From Bacteroidales bacterium (GTDB lineage Bacteria > Bacteroidota > Bacteroidia > Bacteroidales > PWNQ01): DNA of 40,510 bases. Below, piece by piece: positions 32,971-40,510 of the stretch; position 1 is the stretch's first letter, and each line of letters opens with the position of its first letter. Below the pieces are notes generated by a model. It worked only from the letters and a program-made list of their open reading frames with translations, was not told the origin of the DNA and searched no databases. The stretch lies in NCBI GenBank assembly GCA_003557725.1, contig PWNQ01000120.1, positions 1 to 40,510 of the forward strand, written 5' to 3'. The position numbers and the translations under genes are program-made.

Positions 32971-34068
32971 CTATCTTGTAAACCGGTAGGCCGCTTGTTC
33001 CAATTCCTTCACATTATTAAAAGGTCTTGGCGGGTTCAGGTATTTGGCCATAAACGTATATATTTTCAGCCGTGTTTCTCTGGCATGGCGGGTGTCCATC
33101 CTGTCGAATGAGTGCCCTCCCGGAATATCTTCAAAGATTTCATACTGGAAGTCCTTTTCCAATGCTTTAAGGCGGTCAATAAGCAGCTGCACCTCATAGG
33201 AGCGCACGTCGGCATCGTTGGTATTGGTATGAATAAGCAGCGGGGTATTTAGTTTATGGGCGTGATAAACGGGTGACCGGCGCCGGTACTCTTTCATGTT
33301 TTCGTTGACCTTTTGCCCTATGTGGTACTCTGCCGAAAAGTAAGTTTCGTATTCTTGGCGTTTATACCCCATACGTGCTACCAGATCGCTGACCGGCACT
33401 CCGGCAAAGGCCACCTTATAATCGCCGGGGTATTGAAAAATGTTCATCAGGGCGATCATTCCCCCGTGGCTCCATCCAATGATGCCAACGTTTCGCCGGT
33501 CAACAATTTGATAGTTTTCCACCATATGCTCTTTGGCTGCGTATACATCCTGGTTTTCCAATCCGCCATAATCAATGGCCCGGAATGTCCTGCTGCCATA
33601 CCCTGTACTGCCCCGGTATTCCGGGGCGATCACAATATATTGCTGGGCCATCAGCTCTCGGATAATATGAGTATAATAGGTGTTAAAGTCGCCATGAACA
33701 CCGCCGTGGGGAAGCACCAGCAAAGGGTATTTTTTGGACGGGTCAATATCCCGGGGGACAAAAACATAGGCCCAGAACCTGAAAGGGTTCCCGGCACCGT
33801 GGGCATCAGGGTTGGGCTCATTGGCTTTTGGGGGACCCGTTAAAAACACCTTATCAATATAGGCCATATCCCCCACACGATGATGCCAAAGCACATCATC
33901 CACGGCTTTTTCCAGCTCATCCAGACGGTGACGAAGCGCTTCAAAGTGCTCGTCTACCTGGGCTGCTGTGGCCGGAGCATCTTCTCCCGACTGAGAGTAA
34001 AGCAACTGCCCAAAAAACAGAAACAGGCTTAAAACAAAGGTGGCAAGAATAGCTTTTTTAACAGACAT
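32971..34068 (-). CDS. Exported S9-family (prolyl oligopeptidase-type) serine peptidase
   Basis: From the ATG at 34068 the protein has 365 residues and begins with a signal peptide (KKAILATFVLSLFLFFGQLLYSQ). The longer frame to 34095 would displace it. The alpha/beta-hydrolase catalytic domain contains the nucleophile elbow GWSHGG (about S200), a following DAD acid (about 285-287) and the His in PGGHSF (about 319). VLPHGGVHGDF supplies the oxyanion region. It lacks the beta-propeller found in longer S9 peptidases, having only about 75 residues before the catalytic domain. It may thus act on small peptides or be an esterase in practice. The gene is preceded by a TATTTTTG box at 34120 to 34113. 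Confidence 0.87.
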   Translation of the reverse strand: MSVKKAILATFVLSLFLFFGQLLYSQSGEDAPATAAQVDEHFEALRHRLDELEKAVDDVLWHHRVGDMAYIDKVFLTGPPKANEPNPDAHGAGNPFRFWAYVFVPRDIDPSKKYPLLVLPHGGVHGDFNTYYTHIIRELMAQQYIVIAPEYRGSTGYGSRTFRAIDYGGLENQDVYAAKEHMVENYQIVDRRNVGIIGWSHGGMIALMNIFQYPGDYKVAFAGVPVSDLVARMGYKRQEYETYFSAEYHIGQKVNENMKEYRRRSPVYHAHKLNTPLLIHTNTNDADVRSYEVQLLIDRLKALEKDFQYEIFEDIPGGHSFDRMDTRHARETRLKIYTFMAKYLNPPRPFNNVKELEQAAYRFTR

Positions 34069-34112
34069 AACTATGGGGTTTGAGATTATCATCATTCTAC
34101 TGAAAAAACATC

Positions 34113-34120
34113 CAAAAATA
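34113..34120 (-). promoter_or_regulatory. Putative -7 box of the S9 peptidase gene
   Basis: TATTTTTG on the minus strand, 44 bases ahead of the ATG at 34068. No clear upstream box is visible. Confidence 0.4.
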
Positions 34121-34162
34121 CAAATATCCTGACAATTGAGTGATTATACCGGACACTTCCAT

Positions 34163-34170
34163 TATTTTTG
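34163..34170 (+). promoter_or_regulatory. Putative -7 box of the HAD gene
   Basis: TATTTTTG on the plus strand, 112 bases ahead of the HAD ATG, leaving a leader of about 100 bases without a clear fold. Confidence 0.4.
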
Positions 34171-34282
34171 TGCCGCAGCAGATGAAGACACAGCCTGAAA
34201 AATGTGCTTGAGCCAGGTGATGACAGAGTATTGATATTCAGGCATAATATAGCGAATTAGCAATAAAAATCATACCCATATT

Positions 34283-34936
34283 ATGAGTGTACGGAATATT
34301 ATTTTTGACCTTGGCGGAGTGCTATATGATATTAGTTTTGATAGCACGGCCAAAGCATTTAAAGACCTTGGGGTTGGTAATTTTGATCAGCTATACTCCC
34401 GGTTTTCCCAAGATGCTTTGATTGATGGTCTGGAGACGGGTAAGCTATCGCCGGAGGCTTTTCGGGAAGGGTTTCGTGAGCGTACCGGTCTGGCGGTATC
34501 CGGGCAGGAGATCGACCGGGCATGGAATGCTTTGCTTGTTGGCTTTAAAGCCCATCGAATAGATTTGCTTAAGCAGGTAAGAAAGCACTATTCCATTTAT
34601 TTGCTGAGCAATTCCAACCGGATCCATTATGAGCAGTTTAGCCGGGAGCTTCAGCAGCAGTTTGGATATAATTCCCTTGATGAACTGTTTAAGGTAGTCT
34701 GGTTCTCCCATGAGGTGGGCCTTCGGAAGCCTGACCGGGAAATTTTTGAATACGTGATAAAGCAGGGGGATTTGGATCCCGGGGAGACTTTGTTTATTGA
34801 TGATACCCCGGGGCATGTGGAGAGTGCTGCCCGTACTGGTTTGTTAACCCGTCATTTGCGGGCCCAGGAGGGGGAGGATGTGTCCGTGCTTTTTGACAGC
34901 AGGGGGCTATTAAAGGAAGAGTACCGGCAGCGTTGA
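34283..34936 (+). CDS. HAD-superfamily hydrolase (subfamily IA, YihX-like)
   Basis: The product is 217 residues. Motif I is IFDLGGVLYDI (nucleophile Asp at about residue 9). A four-helix cap region at about 15-80 follows. Motif II is LLSNSNRIH (Ser/Asn, about 107-115), motif III has Lys in GLRKPDREIF (about 150), and motif IV is FIDDTPGHVESA (about 170). These are the features of small phosphatases acting on sugar phosphates or similar substrates. The specific substrate is unknown. It stands alone on the plus strand between two minus-strand genes. Confidence 0.9.
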   Translation: MSVRNIIFDLGGVLYDISFDSTAKAFKDLGVGNFDQLYSRFSQDALIDGLETGKLSPEAFREGFRERTGLAVSGQEIDRAWNALLVGFKAHRIDLLKQVRKHYSIYLLSNSNRIHYEQFSRELQQQFGYNSLDELFKVVWFSHEVGLRKPDREIFEYVIKQGDLDPGETLFIDDTPGHVESAARTGLLTRHLRAQEGEDVSVLFDSRGLLKEEYRQR

Positions 34937-34954
34937 TGGCACCAGCTGGGGGTG

Positions 34955-35947
34955 TCATGTTATTGGATCCGGCGTATGAAGCCGTTCTTTGATCTCGTCC
35001 AGGATGTTATGGATCTCATTAATGCAGAGGCTGTTGTAAAGCTTTATCCGGTAGGGTTTAAATCCGTAAATGTCTCTGAAGAAGTTCTTATAATGCTTTC
35101 TGGTTTCGAAAATAGCTCGTTGTTCTCCTTTTGCAGGGATGCTTAGGGTTAAGTATTCCCGGCACACTTCCACACGTGAGTGGATGCTTGGGGATGAGGG
35201 GGCCGTTTCATTATCCAGCATTTCTCTTATTTCACTGAATATCCATGGGTATCCCATGGCTGCCCGCCCCACCATTATTCCGTCCACGGGGTATTTTTCC
35301 AGCACGTTTTTTGCGTTTTGTGCCGATGAAATATCTCCATTTCCGGTAAGTGGGATTTGCCAGTCCGGGTGTTCTGTGATCCGTCCGATGGCATCCCAGT
35401 CGGCTTTTCCCTTATACATTTGCGAGCGTGTTCTTCCGTGCATGGTTACCATAGAGATGCCGGCATCCTGAAGGCGCAGGGCATTTTCCGTGGCATTAAC
35501 AGACTGGTGGTCCCATCCCAGCCGGGTTTTGGCTGTCACTGGGAGGCTTACCGCCTGCACTACTGATCGTGCGATCTTTTCCATCAGAGGGAGGTCTTTC
35601 AGCAGGGCGGCTCCGCCACCTTTGGCCACCACCTTTTTTACCGGGCAGCCAAAGTTCAGGTCAATAACATCCGGCTCCAGGGTCTCCATAATGGCGGCGG
35701 CCTGTGCCATATTTTCCGGGTCATGGCCAAAGATCTGTATACCCAGCGGGCGTTCTTTAGGCAAAAACACTCCCTTTAACCGGCTTTTGTCTATCTGGCG
35801 GCACAGCCCTTCCGAGGCAATAAACTCGGTAAACACCATGTCAGCACCGTGTTGCCGGCAAATGGCGCGATAAGGAGCGTCTGTGATGTTCTCCATGGGG
35901 GCCAGCATTACCGGGCGGGATCGTAAATTTAGCGAACCTATCTTCAT
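34955..35947 (-). CDS. dusB: tRNA-dihydrouridine synthase
   Basis: From the ATG at 35947 the protein has 330 residues. The longer frame to 36088 overlaps the divergent CPBP gene and its extra residues look random. A TIM barrel binds FMN: VMLAPMENITDAPYRAICR at the start, DLNFGCPVKKVVAKGGGAAL (active-site Cys, about 100), TAKTRLGWD, MVTMHGRTRSQMYKGKADW and GNGDISSAQNA, then a helical tRNA-binding C-terminus. It reduces uridine in the tRNA D-loop. The symbol follows the DusB clade, the usual form in Bacteroidota. Confidence 0.92.
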   Translation of the reverse strand: MKIGSLNLRSRPVMLAPMENITDAPYRAICRQHGADMVFTEFIASEGLCRQIDKSRLKGVFLPKERPLGIQIFGHDPENMAQAAAIMETLEPDVIDLNFGCPVKKVVAKGGGAALLKDLPLMEKIARSVVQAVSLPVTAKTRLGWDHQSVNATENALRLQDAGISMVTMHGRTRSQMYKGKADWDAIGRITEHPDWQIPLTGNGDISSAQNAKNVLEKYPVDGIMVGRAAMGYPWIFSEIREMLDNETAPSSPSIHSRVEVCREYLTLSIPAKGEQRAIFETRKHYKNFFRDIYGFKPYRIKLYNSLCINEIHNILDEIKERLHTPDPIT

Positions 35948-35956
35948 ACTTTTTAA

Positions 35957-35972
35957 TAATTTTGCAAAATTA
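35957..35972. promoter_or_regulatory. Palindromic double -7 box for divergent dusB and CPBP genes
   Basis: TAATTTTGCAAAATTA is a perfect 16-base palindrome made of two TAATTTTG boxes facing each other, one for each strand. The predicted starts are about 35971 (plus, CPBP ATG at 35984) and 35958 (minus, dusB ATG at 35947). Both messages would then have leaders of only 10-13 bases. Confidence 0.6.
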
Positions 35973-35983
35973 AGTTTTTCGCC

Positions 35984-36946
35984 ATGACCCAAGACCCTTT
36001 CTTCAGGCAGATGAAGCCTTTTCCCCAGCTGATCATGCTCATGGGCATCACCGTAGCCCTGGCTATTATCTTTTCCCTTATAGCTCACGTGCTTATAAAG
36101 CTCATCTTTGGTTTTTCTGTGGAGGAAATACTCCAGTTAAGCCACCATCTGGAAGACAGCCGCTCGGTGGCGGCATTGAAGGTGGTCCAGATCACCAGCC
36201 AGATAGGAATATTCCTGCTGCCCCCCATTCTTTTTGCCAAATTTACCCAAACCGCCTCCATTACTCAATATTACCATATCCGTCCCCCGGGGAACCCTTA
36301 TTCCGCCGGATGGGCAATAATGTCGGTGTTTACCATTATCCCTCTTATTGGGGCGCTATCCTATTGGAATATGAGCATAGATCTTCCCGAAAGTCTGGGG
36401 GGGATTGAGCAGTGGATGCAGGACAAAGAAGAGGCCAATACAGCCATTATGAAAGCTTTTCTGAATACGGGAACGGTGGCAGGGTTGCTTCTTAATCTGC
36501 TGATGATCGCCATATTGCCCGCATTGGGAGAAGAGCTTATCTTTCGGGGGGCATTGCAAAAGGTGCTTCACAGGCTCTTCTCCAACCCTCATGCCGGAAT
36601 ATTTGCTACGGCATTAATATTTAGTGCTGTACATATGCAGTTCTACGGCTTTCTCCCCAGATTTGTGCTGGGGTTGCTTCTGGGATATGCTTACTTTTTT
36701 AGTAAAAATTTATGGATGCCCATTATTATACATTTTGTTAATAATGCCTTTGCTGTCACCCTGGCATTCCTTTATTACAATGACCATATACAGCAAAACT
36801 ATAATGAGCTGGCATTAAACACAAAAGCCTTTCCTGCCGTACTTTCTTTACTGCTTACAGCTTATGTTGTTTACCGGATATACCTCAATGAATCGGCAAC
36901 TCCTCCGGGGAAGAGAATAGACTATGGGGCAGGTTCCCGCCATTAA
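35984..36946 (+). CDS. CPBP-family intramembrane glutamic protease
   Basis: The product is 320 residues with about eight membrane helices. The CPBP/Abi motifs are GEELIFRGALQKVL (EExxxR, about residues 183-196), FSAVHMQF (His, about 208-215) and HFVNNAFAV (HxxxN, about 248-256). Members are related to eukaryotic CAAX-prenyl protease Rce1. Bacterial substrates are mostly unknown. The gene is divergently transcribed from dusB with 36 bases between the starts and is followed by its own terminator. Confidence 0.92.
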   Translation: MTQDPFFRQMKPFPQLIMLMGITVALAIIFSLIAHVLIKLIFGFSVEEILQLSHHLEDSRSVAALKVVQITSQIGIFLLPPILFAKFTQTASITQYYHIRPPGNPYSAGWAIMSVFTIIPLIGALSYWNMSIDLPESLGGIEQWMQDKEEANTAIMKAFLNTGTVAGLLLNLLMIAILPALGEELIFRGALQKVLHRLFSNPHAGIFATALIFSAVHMQFYGFLPRFVLGLLLGYAYFFSKNLWMPIIIHFVNNAFAVTLAFLYYNDHIQQNYNELALNTKAFPAVLSLLLTAYVVYRIYLNESATPPGKRIDYGAGSRH

Positions 36947-36978
36947 AAAAAGCACCCTGCTTTGCAGGATGCTTTTTT
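36944..36978 (+). terminator. Intrinsic terminator after CPBP gene
   Basis: AAAAAAAGCACCCTGC pairs with GCAGGATGCTTTTTT around a TTT loop (one mismatch). It begins two bases after the CPBP stop codon. The A and T runs on both sides make it possibly bidirectional, but glnA ends 60 bases away on the other strand. Confidence 0.8.
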
Positions 36979-37038
36979 GGATGGTATTGGTGTTCTCTTG
37001 TGGATACCTTAATTGCTGTAGTGCCTGAAAAGGTTTTA

Positions 37039-38541
37039 TTATGCACAATGGATGAATTTATTAACCAGCTCCATGGTCTTTTCATCGTCGTTTTCAATTT
37101 CTTTTCTCAGGTTCTGGTCTTTATAGTCTTTCAGCTTTTGTGCCATGTTTTGGATCATTCCTTTAGGGAACACGTTGAATTTGGTATACGCTTCAATATC
37201 ATTAAGCATTCTGTCGGCAGATTCTGCGCAGGATGTTGGCAGTCCTTCCAGTGATAGCTGTTTGTTTTTATGCTCCTTATCAAAGATATTCACGTTCACA
37301 TAAGTTTTTTCTGCGTATTCCAGGGCGTCATCCATTTGCAGGCCGTGTCTGGCGGCAACAGTAAGTCCTGCCAGGAGCAGGTATATATCTGCGGATCCGT
37401 CGGGGGCCCGGAACTCCACGGTTTGTTTTTCCGAGTGGTCGTAATCTCTTTGTGGTTCCAGCGGGTTTGCGGTGTTGATCATGTCCACGTTTCCGTACCA
37501 TCCCAGGGGTACTCTCACCAGCACGGACCGGTTCCGGTCGCCCCAGCAGATATTGGTGGGGGCTTCCTGATGGGGCACCAACCGAAGGTAAGAGGTGGGG
37601 ATGGTATTTCCAAAAGCAGTGAGTGATCCGGCCAGCGATAAGTATCCGGCGATGGCTTTCCTGGCAGTATGGCTAAGTTTGCCATCGGTTGTCATAACGC
37701 TCTTACCGTCTTTTACCAGTTTGGTGTGAACATGCATTCCACTGCCGGCTTTTCCTGCAGTGATCTTGGGAGCAAAGGTGAGGTCTACGCCATGCTGATA
37801 AGCCAGCATCCTCAGTACCCACTTGGCAATGACCAGCTGGTCAGCGGCATCTTCCACCGGAACAGTGAGAAACTCTATCTCATTTTGCTCATAGTTGATG
37901 CCTCCTTTGGTGAAATTGCCCACCTCAGAGTGCCCATACTTTACTTTACCCCCGCAGTAAGCTATGAGGTTCAGGGCTTCATTGCGGAAATGTTCCCATT
38001 TGTTAAATGGTGAGGCTTCATGGTAACCTGCCTGATCACTGGCAGGAAACAGTTCATCCATTTCGCTGATAATATAGTATTCCAGCTCTCCCATGGCATG
38101 AAATTCATAGCCGGTTTCTTTTTTTAGCGTTTCATTGGCTTTATGCAAAATATTTTCAGGAGCACTGGAAAGGGGCTGTCCGTCTTTGTCGAAAAAGGAA
38201 CACAGGATATCCACCGAAGGGATCTCCGCAAAGGGGTTCACAAAGGCCGTCTTATAGCGGGGAACAACGTACAGGTCTGAAGAGCCTGCTTCCACATGGT
38301 CAAATAGACTGGAGCCATCAACACGTTCCCCGGAGATTAAGAACTCTTCCAGGTGACTCTTGGACTGAATGGCGAAGTTTAAAGTCTTCAAACGCCCATC
38401 GCCACCGGTATAACGAAAGTTTACCATCTCTATAAAGTTCTCTTCGATATATCTAACGATGTCTTCCAGGGTGAACTCTCTGGCGGGCTTTCCCAAAAAT
38501 TCCTCAATGGGATGTGCTGTCATTTCAAGGTTTGTTTCCAT
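37039..38541 (-). CDS. glnA: Glutamine synthetase (GSI-like)
   Basis: From the ATG at 38541 the protein has 500 residues. The beta-grasp domain is at about 25-110 (FVNFRYTGGDGRLK-like start, DGSSLFDHVEAGSSD). The catalytic domain has AMGELEYYI (metal Glu), NEIEFLTVPVEDAADQ, GSGMHVHTKL (His), SYLRLVPHQEAPTNICWGDRNRS (ATP/Glu site) and VEFRAPDGSADIYLLLAGL. It makes glutamine from glutamate and ammonia. No clear adenylylation motif (NLYDLPP-type) is seen, so control is more likely transcriptional or by feedback. An ATG at 38583 in the same frame is possible but adds an AT-rich, hydrophobic 14-residue prefix. Confidence 0.9.
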   Translation of the reverse strand: METNLEMTAHPIEEFLGKPAREFTLEDIVRYIEENFIEMVNFRYTGGDGRLKTLNFAIQSKSHLEEFLISGERVDGSSLFDHVEAGSSDLYVVPRYKTAFVNPFAEIPSVDILCSFFDKDGQPLSSAPENILHKANETLKKETGYEFHAMGELEYYIISEMDELFPASDQAGYHEASPFNKWEHFRNEALNLIAYCGGKVKYGHSEVGNFTKGGINYEQNEIEFLTVPVEDAADQLVIAKWVLRMLAYQHGVDLTFAPKITAGKAGSGMHVHTKLVKDGKSVMTTDGKLSHTARKAIAGYLSLAGSLTAFGNTIPTSYLRLVPHQEAPTNICWGDRNRSVLVRVPLGWYGNVDMINTANPLEPQRDYDHSEKQTVEFRAPDGSADIYLLLAGLTVAARHGLQMDDALEYAEKTYVNVNIFDKEHKNKQLSLEGLPTSCAESADRMLNDIEAYTKFNVFPKGMIQNMAQKLKDYKDQNLRKEIENDDEKTMELVNKFIHCA

Positions 38542-38595
38542 AATATATGATTTTTGATATTGTTTTAAAATAATGACTATCATTTATTTTCCTTG

Positions 38596-38702
38596 TGTCC
38601 CGGTCAGCTCTTCCCTTATATGGAGGAGGGAGGGGCATGCTTTCTGCATTCCTGCACTGTGATGGATTGCAGGGGCAGCAAGTTTTGCCATTGCCCGGGA
38701 CA
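38596..38702 (-). promoter_or_regulatory. Candidate structured leader RNA of glnA
   Basis: On the minus strand TGTCCCGG (38702 to 38695) pairs perfectly with CCGGGACA (38603 to 38596), closing a region of about 107 bases. Inside are a GGCA/TGCC hairpin with an 8-base loop, a perfect CCTGCA/TGCAGG hairpin with an 11-base loop, and a weaker CCCT/AGGG stem. It lies between a TACTTTTG promoter box and the glnA start, as expected for a cis-acting RNA. No known class is recognised. Confidence 0.4.
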
Positions 38703-38712
38703 ACTTAATGCA

Positions 38713-38720
38713 CAAAAGTA
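38713..38720 (-). promoter_or_regulatory. Putative -7 box of glnA
   Basis: TACTTTTG on the minus strand. It places transcription start near 38706, four bases ahead of the closing stem of the leader structure. The upstream box is not recognisable. Confidence 0.45.
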
Positions 38721-38787
38721 AGGAAAAAGTATTACCCTGGAGGTATGGCATCGTATAAAAAAAGATATGTGGTTCAGGATGGCTGTG

Positions 38788-40410
38788 TTATTCCTTTCGG
38801 TGATTTTTTCTTACCCGTCCGGTAACCATGGAGATGAGCAATAACAATATGGCCGTAAGTACGCTGATTCTGGCGATGTAGTCGCCGTATTGTGTGTAGA
38901 AAGTCAGGTGGTCATTGGTATTTACCGTTCCACGAATTACATCTTCTTCCCAGTATTGGGTAGCCTGGAGGATATCTCCCCTTTGATTCACAAAGGCTGA
39001 GATCCCGGTATTGGCCGACCGGGCGATGCTTTTGCGGGTTTCGATGGCACGTAGTGCTGCAAAGTCAAGGTGTTGCCGGTGCCCTGCGGTGTTGCCCCAC
39101 CATCCATCGTTGGTGATGATAAATACTACGTTGGCTCCGTTGAGGATATAGTTTCCGGTAAACTGTCCATAGACCGATTCATAGCAGATAACCGGTGCCG
39201 GTCTGAGGAGAGAGTCGGCAGAATAAAATACGGTGCGGGTTTTGCTTTTCCCCAGGGTGCCAACCGTGCCGCCCAAATCCAGAGCCAACTGCTCCACGGG
39301 CAGAAAATCCAGGAAGCGCTTGAAAGGCATCTGTTCTACTCCTGCCACCAGCTTAGACTTGTGGTATATCTGGCGACGCAGGGTGGTATCCAGAAAGATG
39401 GCCGTGTTATGGGCCATGTAGTAAAAGCCCTGATGATGGTAGCGGGCAGCCAGGGGAAGGTCTGAGGTGTCTTTCACCATGGAAAAAGTGGAAGCTCCGG
39501 TGACCATAGACAGATGGGGGTGATCCATGAGGTATCTGCGCAGCCTGGAAACCCCCGGGGCATGCTCCAGGTTTTCTTCCCAGATGCGCTCCTGCAAAGC
39601 GGATTCCGGCGCAATAACTGCCCTGGTTTGGGGGGTTACCTCCTTTTCTGCCAGAGTGATCAGCTGGCTTACCACCTCTGCGGAAGGCATGGTGTATTGG
39701 TCCTCATAGGGGTCCAGGTTGGGTTGAAGGATCACCACCTCCTGAGGGCTACCACGGTCCTCATACCGGGAATATACTATGGCGGACGGGATCAGAACCA
39801 CCATGCTCAGGACCACGGCCACAGTGAAAGGAAGTGCAACAGACCGGGTAACCTTTTTCTGATGGAGAAAGGATTTTAACCCTTTGAATATCAATATATT
39901 TGTGATTAATACGTATAATGTCCCGCCAAATGTTCCAGTATATTCGTACCATTGAACCGCCCAGGGGGCAGAGGAAAAGACATTCCCCAGATGAAGCCAG
40001 GGCCAGGAAATATCCCAGAAAAGATCAACATACTCATAGGTGATCCACAAGCTTACAAGCATTAAAAACCCCTGTGTAGATGAATAAAGCCTTCGCCCGG
40101 CCCATTGTGCAAGGGAAAAGGTGAAACACATCAAACTGGTGTTTATAAGGAAGGCCAGAATGGAGCCCACCTCCGTGCTGTTGTAAAGCCAGTAGGTGGT
40201 AAGGATATTCCAGATCATGACCCCGGGAAAAAGGTAATAAAACAGGGAGAATGCTTTAAAGCGTGTCCGGTTTTGAAAAAAATAATCATAGATAAACAGC
40301 CAGGGGACCATGCCGGCCAGTGCTATAAAAGGGAACCCCCGGGAAGGCCAGCTCAGGGCCATGAGTAGTCCTGAAAGAAGGGATAATAATACCAGATGGT
40401 GTTTTTTCAT
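38788..40410 (-). CDS. lnt: Apolipoprotein N-acyltransferase
   Basis: The product is 540 residues. Six to seven N-terminal membrane helices (about 5-210) are followed by a periplasmic carbon-nitrogen-hydrolase domain (about 222-495) and a last helix at about 515-530. The catalytic triad is visible: E269 in VIAPESAL, K353 in YHKSKLVAGVEQMPF and C409 in PVICYESVYG. It transfers a third acyl chain to the N-terminal Cys of lipoproteins, the last step of maturation, which matters for the lipoprotein-rich envelope of this organism. The ATG at 40410 lies in an AT-rich context. No clear promoter box was found. glnA lies 246 bases downstream on the same strand. Confidence 0.93.
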   Translation of the reverse strand: MKKHHLVLLSLLSGLLMALSWPSRGFPFIALAGMVPWLFIYDYFFQNRTRFKAFSLFYYLFPGVMIWNILTTYWLYNSTEVGSILAFLINTSLMCFTFSLAQWAGRRLYSSTQGFLMLVSLWITYEYVDLFWDISWPWLHLGNVFSSAPWAVQWYEYTGTFGGTLYVLITNILIFKGLKSFLHQKKVTRSVALPFTVAVVLSMVVLIPSAIVYSRYEDRGSPQEVVILQPNLDPYEDQYTMPSAEVVSQLITLAEKEVTPQTRAVIAPESALQERIWEENLEHAPGVSRLRRYLMDHPHLSMVTGASTFSMVKDTSDLPLAARYHHQGFYYMAHNTAIFLDTTLRRQIYHKSKLVAGVEQMPFKRFLDFLPVEQLALDLGGTVGTLGKSKTRTVFYSADSLLRPAPVICYESVYGQFTGNYILNGANVVFIITNDGWWGNTAGHRQHLDFAALRAIETRKSIARSANTGISAFVNQRGDILQATQYWEEDVIRGTVNTNDHLTFYTQYGDYIARISVLTAILLLLISMVTGRVRKNHRKE

Positions 40411-40470
40411 GTGTTTATTTTTTATATATTGCTTAATATCAGATAGCTATATTGTCGACACCACAGCGAA

Positions 40471-40510
40471 TCCCGAATTCTCGGGACAGGTCCCGAATTC
40501 TCGGGACAGG
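40471..40510. repeat. Two perfect tandem copies of a 20-base hairpin repeat (cut by window end)
   Basis: The unit TCCCGAATTCTCGGGACAGG occurs at 40471-40490 and again at 40491-40510 without a change. Within it TCCCGA and TCGGGA form a 6-base stem around ATTC. The array may continue beyond the window. It lies about 60 bases upstream of the lnt start. Confidence 0.9.

Noticed and set aside
35948-36088. Upstream start of dusB
   Set aside because: It would overlap the divergent CPBP gene and its promoter; the extra 47 residues have no family resemblance.
1-40510. CRISPR arrays, insertion sequences, prophage or integrated-element genes
   Set aside because: No regularly spaced repeats, transposase, integrase or phage genes are visible. 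The only tandem repeats are the MORN units, the CAG/CAA tract and the 20-base pair at the end.

Overview
The window looks like a chromosomal segment of a Bacteroidota (class Bacteroidia) bacterium. Several genes are typical of that phylum: a secreted M1 peptidase with a type IX secretion (T9SS) C-terminal sorting domain, a DUF2723 membrane protein, a one-domain RRM RNA-binding protein, a Na+-pumping methylmalonyl-CoA decarboxylase cluster and an Lnt-type acyltransferase. Many genes are also preceded by the phylum's own promoter box, TAnnTTTG, twice with a TTTG box exactly 19 bases upstream. Nothing looks like a phage, plasmid, insertion sequence or CRISPR array. This is mostly core housekeeping DNA.

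Layout. 1-828 is the 3' part of an outer-membrane beta-barrel gene (+). 904-1650 is yebC (-). 1786-6094 is one minus-strand operon, mce-mmdA-oadG-BCCP-oadB, encoding methylmalonyl-CoA epimerase and the biotin-dependent sodium pump that decarboxylates methylmalonyl-CoA to propionyl-CoA. 6250-7959 is a large Ig-like lipoprotein (-). 8109-10861 holds the T9SS M1 peptidase and a translationally coupled secreted protein of unknown function (+). 10876-13298 is rbfA, a methyltransferase and a LolC/E-type permease (-). 13599-16319 is class II (B12-dependent) ribonucleotide reductase (+), facing a nitronate monooxygenase-like gene (-). 17657-18763 holds the RRM protein with a long leader and a small unknown gene (-). 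18964-22478 runs polyprenyl synthase, a 16-repeat MORN-like secreted protein and arabinose-5-phosphate isomerase (+).

22520-27726 is the translation/transcription operon rimP-nusA-infB (-), headed by a tRNA-Gln gene. The Escherichia coli operon has the same plan with a different tRNA (metY). In this sequence nusA carries an in-frame amber codon between its two KH domains. This is the most striking anomaly in the window.

27972-32554 is DUF2723 (with a polyglutamine tail), a polysaccharide deacetylase and ssb (+). Then come a CAT-anticodon tRNA and an S9 peptidase (-), a HAD phosphatase (+), the divergent pair dusB (-)/CPBP protease (+) sharing a palindromic promoter, glnA with a structured leader (-), and lnt (-). 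The window ends in two perfect tandem copies of a 20-base hairpin-forming repeat.

No wholly new multi-gene system is evident. The best leads are the nusA amber codon, the folded leader upstream of glnA, the back-to-back palindromic promoter of dusB/CPBP, the long leader of the RRM gene, and the uncharacterised secreted protein coupled to the M1 peptidase. Where several start codons were possible, I chose between them using promoter position and signal peptides.
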